NCBI GenBank assembly: GCA_965662745.1
Contig: CBFIJK010000018.1
Coordinates: 1 to 59,323, forward strand
DNA length: 59,323 bases
Source of the DNA: Anianibacter sp965662745
GTDB lineage: Bacteria; Pseudomonadota; Alphaproteobacteria; Rhodobacterales; Rhodobacteraceae
Direction of reading: 5' to 3'
Shown: positions 53,607-59,323 of the stretch, in pieces
How the letters are laid out: every line of letters starts with the position of its first letter
Position numbering within the stretch: the first letter of the stretch is position 1
Translations under genes and position numbers: made by a program
Notes under the pieces: model-generated
Database searches by the model: none
What the model was told of the DNA's origin: nothing
What the model saw: only the letters and a program-made list of their open reading frames with translations

Positions 53607-54149
53607 TCACTGGCTGTCCCCATCCTTAACTTCGCCGAAGGCGGTTGCGACATCGGACATGTCCCGATAGCGGCGGTCCGGCAGGTTCGAGACGATCTTG
53701 ATCTCGTCCTCGCTGGCCTGCTGCGCGCGGGCATGGCGCTCAAGGTCATCGGCAGAGCCTGGGAATTCCATGCCTTCGAACAGGCTTGCGATACGGGCGG
53801 CTGAAATCGCGTCGGTCTCCATCGCAGCCGCGCCGCCCCGGACGCTTGGCTGATAGGTGGGCTTGTCCTCGTGCGCGCGAATTTCGCCGAAGGCCCGCGC
53901 GACATCGGCGGCGTCGCGGTACTCGCGGTCATCCAGATCGTTCAGGATGTCGGCGATTTGCGCCTCGCCCTCGTCACGGGCGTGCCGGGCCAACGTATGC
54001 GGGTGCGCCGGAAACTCGATACCCGAAAGGGCGGATTCCAGGTCGGCAGCCGACGGGGCGCGTTCCGGATGCGAGGTCTTCATGTGCCGCAGGAATTCCG
54101 AGCGCGTGTCGAAGGTCGCGCCACATTGATCGCATCGATACTGGGCCAT
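53607..54149 (-). CDS. C2H2 zinc-finger + two DUF2795 domains
   Basis: A 180-residue soluble protein. Residues 4-27 form a classic C2H2 finger (C6, C9, H22, H27; YRCDQCGATF). Two DUF2795 repeats follow (about 38-90 and 118-172), each ending in YRD-x-x-DVA-AFGE. DUF2795 is a small helical domain of unknown role. The start overlaps with the upstream gene's stop region (TGAG-ATG), so it is the second gene of a two-gene operon. A DNA-, RNA- or protein-binding role for the finger is inferred. Confidence 0.78.
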   Translation of the reverse strand: MAQYRCDQCGATFDTRSEFLRHMKTSHPERAPSAADLESALSGIEFPAHPHTLARHARDEGEAQIADILNDLDDREYRDAADVARAFGEIRAHEDKPTYQPSVRGGAAAMETDAISAARIASLFEGMEFPGSADDLERHARAQQASEDEIKIVSNLPDRRYRDMSDVATAFGEVKDGDSQ

Positions 54150-54150
54150 C

Positions 54151-55143
54151 TCAGCGCACCTTTCCGACGGCTTGCGTTACATCCGCCATGTTTTCGAAAG
54201 TCTGGTCAGGGATGGAGCCGATCAGGTCGATCACCTCCGACGGGGCGTCGTTGTCATCGGCGTGATCGACGAGGCCGGACCGATCACAGGGAAACGACAC
54301 ACCTTTCAGCGCAGAGGCAACCCCGGCGGCCGAGTCGGTCTCTGCCGCCTCGCGCCCTCCGCGCTTGCCGCCCTTGCTGCGGTCGGCGTCGGTCTCGACA
54401 GGGTCGGCGGCGCGTCGCGGCGCTGCGAACTCACCATCGCGGAGTGCCTCTTGGGGCCATGCTCCGGCATCGAGATTGAAAGTGGCGAACGGGTCGGCCT
54501 TGCCTTCGAGGTCGATATCGAGAGACGAGATATCCTCGCTCGCACCGATCAGGACAAGCTGCGCGTCCTCGTGTTCAAGAAGGCGCGGATCGGAAATGTC
54601 GATCCAGCGTTCGTCGGCGAACCTGCCTTTCAGATCGTCGGGATAGTCGGGCGAGGCGTCTGGAAAGCCCGGCACGTCCACCGAAGGGTTCCGCACCGAG
54701 ATGACATAGCGCGCCTCGCTCTTTATTTTCAGGGCGTCCTGTGCCGCGCCTGGGGCTTTCGGCGCGGCAAGGCGATAGGCCAGCTGAGTGGAATCGTCGT
54801 CCGGAACGATGGCATAGCGCCCCGATCCGACCGGGATCGCCTCGGACGTCACGCGTTCCCCGCGCGTCTCGGTCTCGTAGCGTTCGGGATGCAGCGCCTT
54901 GCCCACCGCGTCCGTTCGGTCGACCAACGTCAGCAGCATCCAGTTGCGCTCGGTCGGGTCGGATTCGCCGGGGATGATCTCGGGCAGTTGCTTGCGCCCG
55001 ATGACGAACAGCCGCGCGTTGTCGCGGTCGTCGGGCACGAGGGCAAGGTACACACGTTGCAGATCGTCCAGACCAGACGGACGGTCCACGTCCATCTTCG
55101 TCCGATAGAGAAAATGAATTTCACCGCGCTCGACAGGCTTCAT
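54151..55143 (-). CDS. Uncharacterised protein with C-terminal DUF2795 domain
   Basis: A 330-residue protein. Residues 1-215 form a mixed alpha/beta domain that I do not recognise (FLYRTKMDVDR, VYLALVPDD, LFVIGRKQLPEI, VISVRNPS), then a Lys/Arg-rich linker (RSKGGKRGGRE), then a DUF2795 domain (about 268-328; LKGVSFPCDRSGLVDHA, NMADVTQAVG). It shares that domain with its downstream neighbour. GGAGGG stands eight bases before the ATG. Regulated by the sigma-EcfG-type promoter 22 bases upstream. Function unknown. Confidence 0.75.
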   Translation of the reverse strand: MKPVERGEIHFLYRTKMDVDRPSGLDDLQRVYLALVPDDRDNARLFVIGRKQLPEIIPGESDPTERNWMLLTLVDRTDAVGKALHPERYETETRGERVTSEAIPVGSGRYAIVPDDDSTQLAYRLAAPKAPGAAQDALKIKSEARYVISVRNPSVDVPGFPDASPDYPDDLKGRFADERWIDISDPRLLEHEDAQLVLIGASEDISSLDIDLEGKADPFATFNLDAGAWPQEALRDGEFAAPRRAADPVETDADRSKGGKRGGREAAETDSAAGVASALKGVSFPCDRSGLVDHADDNDAPSEVIDLIGSIPDQTFENMADVTQAVGKVR

Positions 55144-55165
55144 CGGTACTACCCTCCTGCCGCCT

Positions 55166-55191
55166 AACGTCAGAATTCGTGCGGTGGTTCC
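55166..55191 (-). promoter_or_regulatory. Sigma-EcfG-type promoter for the DUF2795 pair
   Basis: On the minus strand GGAAC (55191-55187), 17-base spacer, CGTT (55169-55166), 22 bases before ATG 55143. With the promoter at 55380 it forms a divergent pair; no other gene lies in 55144-55463. Confidence 0.72.
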
Positions 55192-55379
55192 GAACCCTGT
55201 GCGGGGACCGGCGCCGCGACGTGTTCCGTCAGATCAGAAAAAACCGATCCTGGCCGGGAACGGGCCGCCGGGCGCGTCCGCGACTTTCACCTGCCGGTGA
55301 CCGTCTGCCCGTGCCTTCCAAAACCGGTTGTGGATAGGGCCCCAGCCGCCTTGTCGGGCGGCGTTGCCAATACGAAAAC

Positions 55380-55404
55380 GGAACCATTGCATCTGGCTGC
55401 CGTT
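55380..55404 (+). promoter_or_regulatory. Sigma-EcfG-type promoter for the PRC-barrel gene
   Basis: GGAAC (55380-55384), 16-base spacer, CGTT (55401-55404) followed by GG, 59 bases before ATG 55464. Best match to consensus in the window. Confidence 0.75.
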
Positions 55405-55463
55405 GGTTTGTCGAGCGGGCAGAAACTTTGGGATCGTCAAAGCAATTCAGAAAGGAGCAAACC

Positions 55464-56201
55464 ATGACTATGCGTATACACCTTTCGGCCAGCCTTTTGG
55501 CCCTGACTGCAGCAACGCCGACCATCGCGCAGGACAACGTCGAAGTTATTTCGGGTTGGAACTACGACACGATGTATGAAAGCGGCTGGAGCGTCGAGAA
55601 CATGTTCGACACCACCGAGGTGGTGGATGCAAACGGTGAAGTCATCGGGGATGTCGAGAACCTGATCTTCAGCGACGAAGGCGATCTTCTGGGCCTCATT
55701 GCCGAGGTCGGAGGGTTCTGGGACATCGGCGACCGTCACGTTCACGTTCCGTGGGACGAGGTCGAGGTCGGGTCCACCGTATCCCAAGTCTCGGTTCCTG
55801 TGACGGAAGAGACGGTCGATGACTACGACGTGTTCGCCGATTACTGGATGGACGAAAACATGATCACGGAATCCCAGACGGAATCCACGGGCCTTGTGAA
55901 CGATGATCTCACTTCGGGCCCCGGCGTTTTCAAGGCGACCGACCTGATGGGCGACTACGCCTTTCTGTCCGACGGCGTGCCTTACGGCTATGTCGCGGAC
56001 CTGATCGTCGAGGACGGTTCGCTCGCGGGTCTCGTGGCGGATGCCTCGTCCTACGGTCGCAGCGGGTACTACGCCTATCCCTACAGCCCGCGCACCTCGC
56101 CGGCCGTGAACACCCGGTATCAGTTGCCGTATGATGCCGTGCAGCTCGATACGATCCAGAATTTCGACTACGATCAGCTGCAAAGCATGGCGAGCGAATA
56201 G
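55464..56201 (+). CDS. Secreted PRC-barrel protein
   Basis: A 245-residue protein with a signal peptide (MTMRIHLSASLLALTAA, cleavage near TIAQ) and two PRC-barrel-like beta domains: VVDANGEVIGDVENLIFSD with GFWDIGDRHVHVPWDEVEV, and a second with PYGYVADLIVEDG and YQLPYDAVQLD. PRC-barrel proteins bind RNA, photosynthetic complexes or other partners; this secreted type is a common stress-induced periplasmic protein in alphaproteobacteria. AAAGGAG precedes ATG 55464 by eight bases. Confidence 0.82.
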   Translation: MTMRIHLSASLLALTAATPTIAQDNVEVISGWNYDTMYESGWSVENMFDTTEVVDANGEVIGDVENLIFSDEGDLLGLIAEVGGFWDIGDRHVHVPWDEVEVGSTVSQVSVPVTEETVDDYDVFADYWMDENMITESQTESTGLVNDDLTSGPGVFKATDLMGDYAFLSDGVPYGYVADLIVEDGSLAGLVADASSYGRSGYYAYPYSPRTSPAVNTRYQLPYDAVQLDTIQNFDYDQLQSMASE

Positions 56202-56258
56202 CCCTGCCTGTCGGCATCCTTTTGAAGGGTAAGCCGTAGTCAGCTTTCGCACCTCTAT

Positions 56259-56297
56259 TGAGGACGCGTTGGTCCCGATCATCCCAACGCGTCCTCA
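56259..56297. repeat. Perfect 14-bp inverted repeat between PRC and SLC13 genes
   Basis: TGAGGACGCGTTGG (56259-56272) and its complement (56284-56297), eleven-base loop, no T run. It may be a weak terminator of the PRC gene or an operator for the downstream permease gene 19 bases later. Confidence 0.6.
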
Positions 56298-56316
56298 TCG
56301 CTGCGAAAGATGAGCA

Positions 56317-58167
56317 ATGGCGTCTTCCGCAACACGTGGAAAACCCGTCCATCTTGATTTTTTCATATCATATTTTTCGGATCGCGCCGTGCTGACAAAT
56401 GATCAATTCCTGATAATTTTCATATTCTTGGGCTTCTTCGTCGCCCTTGTCTGGGGGCGGGTTCGCTATGATCTTGTCGCTTTCTGCGCCCTTGTCATCG
56501 GCACCGTTCTGGGGCTCGTTCCCTCCGAGGACGTGTTCTCGGGCTTCGGGCATCCTGCCGTGGCGATCATCGCTTTGGTCCTGATCGTAAGCCGGGGTCT
56601 TTCATCCTCGGGGGCGGTGGAACTGGTGTCGTCATGGCTGATCGACACGGACCGACCGTTGCCATGGCACATTTCGATCATTGCCGCCTTCGGAGGCGCG
56701 CTTTCGGCGATCATCAACAACGTGGCGGCGCTGGCGCTCTTGATGCCCCTCGACATCGAGGCGGCCCAGAAGGCTGATCGCGACGTGGCGCAAAGCCTGA
56801 TGCCGCTGTCTTTCGCCACGATCCTGGGCGGCATGGTCACCCTTATCGGAACGCCGCCCAACATCGTGATTTCCGAATACCGGTCCGAAAAGCTTGGCGA
56901 ACCCTTTGCGATGTTCGATTTCGCACCCGTCGGATTGTCCGTCGCGGTCTGCGGCATCGTGTTCGTGTCCCTCATCGGCTGGCGGCTCATGGCGGTCCGA
57001 GAGGGACGAACGCAGCTGGAGCAGGATATCGAGAATGGTCGCTACGTCGCGGAACTGCGCGTGGCAAAGCAGGACGAGGACGACGAGTTTCATGTTCAGG
57101 ATCTTTATCCGCAGGCGGACGAACAGGATGTCCATATCGTGGGCGTGGTCCGCGAAGGAACACGGCGCCCCGGGTTCGGAAGCCAAGAGAAGCTGCAGGA
57201 AAGCGACCTGCTGATCGTCGAGGGCTCGCCGAGATCGATAGAGGCCTTCATGGGGAATACCTCACTCGATTTCGAAGGCTCGGAGCAGATCGCAGAGGAC
57301 ATCACCTCGGGCGGGCTGGTCATGGTGGAAGCGATCGTTCCCGAAGGCTCGCCGATCGAGGATCGGTCGGCAGCCGACATGGCCTTGCTGGAAAGAAACT
57401 CGGTCAGACTTCTGGGCATATCGCGCGAGGGCAAGAGCCTGAGCAAGCGCGTCCAGTTCGTGAAGATACGCGCAGGGGACGTGCTGCTGTTTCTCGGCAC
57501 GCCAGAGCGGGTTTCATCCACCATGGAGTGGCTTGGCGTCCTGCCTATCGAGGGCCGCCGCACCAAGGTCATTCAGCGCAACAAGGCGGGGGCATCCATC
57601 GCAATATTCCTGCTGGCGGTGATCGCCGCGGTTTCGGGATTCATTTCCCTGAGCGTGGCGCTCGCGGGTGCGGTGATCGGTTTCGTGGCCTTGGGCCTTT
57701 TGTCCGGGCGCGAAGTCTACCAGGCGATCGAATGGAAGGTCATCGTGCTGCTGGCCTGCCTGATCCCCCTGGCGGATGCCTTCGAAAGCTCTGGCACCGC
57801 GAAACTGATCGCGCAGCAGATCGTCACCGTGACCAGCGACAGGCCGGATTGGGTCGCGATTGCGCTGCTGATGGTGGCGACGATGTCGATGTCCGACTTC
57901 CTGAACAACGTGGCCACGACCCTCATCGCGGCCCCGATTGCGGCCTCTATCGCCTCTGCCACGGGCGGGAATCTGGACACCTACCTGATGGCCGTGGCCG
58001 TGGCCGCCTCTTGCGCGTTCCTCACGCCAATCGGGCACAAGAACAACACCATCATCCTTGGCCCCGGGGGATATCGATTTTCCGACTACTGGCGCATCGG
58101 CTTGCCGCTGGAGATACTTGTGCTGGTAGTCGCAATCCCTGCCCTGCTGACCTTCTGGCCCCTGTAA
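56317..58167 (+). CDS. SLC13/DASS-type permease with two RCK_C domains
   Basis: A 616-residue membrane protein. Eleven or so hydrophobic helices with the transporter motifs ALSAIINNVAALALLMP and TLIGTPPNIVISEY in the first half and DFLNNVATTLIAAPIA and FLTPIGHKNNTIILGPGGY in the second. Two TrkA-C (RCK_C) domains (about residues 235-315 and 325-405; HIVGVVREG and VRLLGISREG) lie between. Family members carry sulfate, dicarboxylates or other anions; the RCK domains suggest ligand gating. No sigma-EcfG motif is seen in front. Confidence 0.88.
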   Translation: MASSATRGKPVHLDFFISYFSDRAVLTNDQFLIIFIFLGFFVALVWGRVRYDLVAFCALVIGTVLGLVPSEDVFSGFGHPAVAIIALVLIVSRGLSSSGAVELVSSWLIDTDRPLPWHISIIAAFGGALSAIINNVAALALLMPLDIEAAQKADRDVAQSLMPLSFATILGGMVTLIGTPPNIVISEYRSEKLGEPFAMFDFAPVGLSVAVCGIVFVSLIGWRLMAVREGRTQLEQDIENGRYVAELRVAKQDEDDEFHVQDLYPQADEQDVHIVGVVREGTRRPGFGSQEKLQESDLLIVEGSPRSIEAFMGNTSLDFEGSEQIAEDITSGGLVMVEAIVPEGSPIEDRSAADMALLERNSVRLLGISREGKSLSKRVQFVKIRAGDVLLFLGTPERVSSTMEWLGVLPIEGRRTKVIQRNKAGASIAIFLLAVIAAVSGFISLSVALAGAVIGFVALGLLSGREVYQAIEWKVIVLLACLIPLADAFESSGTAKLIAQQIVTVTSDRPDWVAIALLMVATMSMSDFLNNVATTLIAAPIAASIASATGGNLDTYLMAVAVAASCAFLTPIGHKNNTIILGPGGYRFSDYWRIGLPLEILVLVVAIPALLTFWPL

Positions 58168-58238
58168 CACCGCTTCTGGCACAGAGGGGCGCGGAACCCG
58201 GATTTTCGACGTCGTGGACCCTGTTGCGCCTGCGGCAC

Positions 58239-58433
58239 ATGGACCGCGAACTAAAGGCTCGGATGAAGGTATCACGGACGGAACACGAACAGCCGAACTG
58301 CCACATTCCAACTGAGGTGATCCACGAAGCGTGGAATGCAAAGTTCCAGCAACGTTGGGATAGCGAAACTGATGCCTACGACATGGAGCAAAGAGTTCTG
58401 AATGCTCTCGAACACCACCGAACAGAGGGTTAG
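58239..58433 (+). CDS. Possible 64-residue hypothetical protein
   Basis: Open frame of 64 residues, 71 bases after the SLC13 stop, charged and helical (SRTEHEQPNCHIPTEV). Base composition is poorer in GC than neighbours. No ribosome site or family; it may be non-coding. Confidence 0.3.
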   Translation: MDRELKARMKVSRTEHEQPNCHIPTEVIHEAWNAKFQQRWDSETDAYDMEQRVLNALEHHRTEG

Positions 58434-58570
58434 CGAGTAAGCTGCTCCGAGGAAGAGCTTTGGTCTGCTTGGCTGAAATGCACTGGAGCTTAGGTGGGCA
58501 TGACATTTGATGCTGTCAGATTTTCACGAGACGCAATCAGACGGAAAATACTGTGTCTATGCTGTACTCG

Positions 58571-58606
58571 GAAATAAAAAGGACCTAGCGGGTGAGCGCT
58601 AAGTCC
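58571..58606 (-). terminator. Rho-independent terminator read on the minus strand
   Basis: Arms GGACCTAGCG (58581-58590) and CGCTAAGTCC (58597-58606), nine of ten pairs; on the minus strand TTTTTATTTCC follows. It lies ten bases past the tRNA-like 3' end, as terminators do behind tRNA genes. Confidence 0.72.
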
Positions 58607-58616
58607 TTGAAATCTT

Positions 58617-58634
58617 TGGCTCCGGCGGTAGGGA
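58617..58634 (-). other. tRNA-Asn 3'-end fragment, putative attachment site
   Basis: On the minus strand the sequence reads TCCCTACCGCCGGAGCCA: T-stem 3' strand CCTAC, acceptor 3' strand CGCCGGA, discriminator G and CCA. This matches the 3' end of alphaproteobacterial tRNA-Asn as I recall it; the remaining tRNA is absent upstream (58635 on). Such an isolated 3' end followed by the old terminator is what an integrated element leaves at its distal end. Confidence 0.6.
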
Positions 58635-59003
58635 ACGGACCTAACTTTTCCGGTTCCACGTAAGCCATTGAAAAGGAATAACTGTGTTCGTGCTGCTCGG
58701 AGGTCGGAACCGCCAGTTTGTGAAATCATTGTGAAAGAAGGTTGTAAGAAACTGGGCCATGCGGCGCAAGGCCTGCATCACAATAATGTCGAAAATCAAA
58801 TTCGCTGCACCACCAGCTATGGTCCTGTCGGGATAACTCGATCGGGCATGCGCGGGTTGGGTTCAGGTTCGTGGCCTCGCCTTCACTAGGCGAGCTGGAA
58901 ACGGTCATGCTGGACTTAGCCGCTCCAGGAGGACCTTGCCCGAGCGGGGAACTGCGCCCCGGAAACGCTGGGCCTGAAGTATGTCATTAATCCTGGTCGG
59001 CTG

Positions 59004-59286
59004 TTAGTAGGCAAGGTTCGCCCCATCTGGTTGCCGCACGCTGCCATAAACAATCCCGTCATGCGTGCCGCCCAGGTGGAGCGGCCGAAGAGCGGGGGGC
59101 CGAATAGGCCGCAGGGCCTGGGCCGTGCAGGTCGTGGCGTTCGCCGCGGTTGTCGACGAACACCCCTTCAAGGTGGGCGGTATACTCGCGTGGGAACGCG
59201 GCCATCATCATGCTGCCGTTGGGGGCGACCGCACATCCAGCTTAAGCGCGCGGGCCGCCCAAGGCGGGGCGCCACACGGCGGCCAT
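59004..59286 (-). pseudogene. Degraded coding sequence, unknown family
   Basis: A start ATG (59286) with a near-perfect ribosome site (GGAGGAG, seven bases) is interrupted after fourteen codons by TAA (59242-59244). The same frame continues from 59241 with natural-looking protein (AVAPNGSMMMAAFPREYTAH, then LEGVFVDNRGERHDL) to TGA at 59059, and another frame (HLGGTHDGIVYGSVRQPDG) overlaps and runs to TAA at 59004. This looks like one gene with a stop and a frameshift. Another frame ends at TAG (59291-59293) just before the ATG and extends off the window. No family recognised. Confidence 0.4.
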
Positions 59287-59323
59287 TTTTCTACTCCTCC
59301 AAGCTCGAAGGCCGCGCCGAGAT

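Larger units (their letters stand above)
58434..59003. other. Stretch without recognised genes, lower GC
   Basis: No intact or recognisable gene on either strand. It holds a minus-strand terminator (58571-58606) and a tRNA-like 3' end (58617-58634), then sequence less GC-rich than the rest of the window. Short open frames near 58490-58908 show no family pattern. Confidence 0.5.

Overview
The window reads as a GC-rich alphaproteobacterial chromosome segment, most likely from the Roseobacter group of Rhodobacterales. The signs are a long RNase E with an acidic S1 insertion and a Lys/Arg-rich tail, a zeta-type F1-ATPase inhibitor, a two-part corrinoid homocysteine methyltransferase (BmtB/BmtC-like) with a DUF1638 neighbour, a Hint/RTX secreted protein, an orphan Fe(III)-type ABC permease and a sugar ABC operon carrying a DUF2291 lipoprotein. 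No plasmid or phage core genes are visible.

Layout. 0-4.2 kb: a six-PAS hybrid histidine kinase, then a tiny excisionase-like HTH gene against the 3' end of tRNA-Thr(UGU). 4.2-12.5 kb: FbpB-type permease, DUF2312 protein, small membrane protein, an overlapping cytochrome P450/alpha-beta hydrolase pair, an RTX-PA14-Hint protein and CcdA. 12.7-17 kb: rne with its terminator and a long leader, and a CDF zinc exporter. 17-25.8 kb: a frameshifted EEP phosphatase/nuclease gene, a DctD/DctB-like two-component pair, purQ, an alcohol dehydrogenase, an XRE regulator, DUF2061, purS, purC and the ATPase zeta subunit. 25.9-33.1 kb: an MprF-like aminoacyl-phospholipid synthase, bmtB, a PA0069-type radical SAM gene, bmtC, small genes, DUF1638 and an Ldh-type dehydrogenase. 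33.1-42.8 kb: a GAF histidine kinase/LuxR-type regulator pair divergent from a probable D-apiose operon (apnL-like lactonase, apsD-like dehydrogenase, RbsB-DUF2291-RbsA-RbsC transporter).

42.9-56.2 kb looks like a general-stress island. Six promoters of the form GGAAC-N16/17-CGT(T/C), the alphaproteobacterial sigma-EcfG pattern, stand before a PQQ-type sugar dehydrogenase, a small acidic secreted protein, a CHAD protein, a DUF3309/DUF892/Pcm-erythromycin-esterase operon, a DUF2795 protein pair and a PRC-barrel protein. An RND efflux pump (MFP plus pump) and an SLC13-RCK permease sit inside or beside it without such a promoter. Products expected in membrane, envelope, protein repair and ferritin-like roles share one inferred stress switch; the regulators themselves (EcfG, NepR, PhyR) are not in the window.

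The right end (58.4-59.3 kb) carries no intact recognised gene. It holds an 18-bp match to a tRNA-Asn 3' end followed by a minus-strand terminator, which is what is left at the distal end of an element integrated in a tRNA gene, and then a degraded coding stretch. The integrated element, if present, would extend beyond the right edge.
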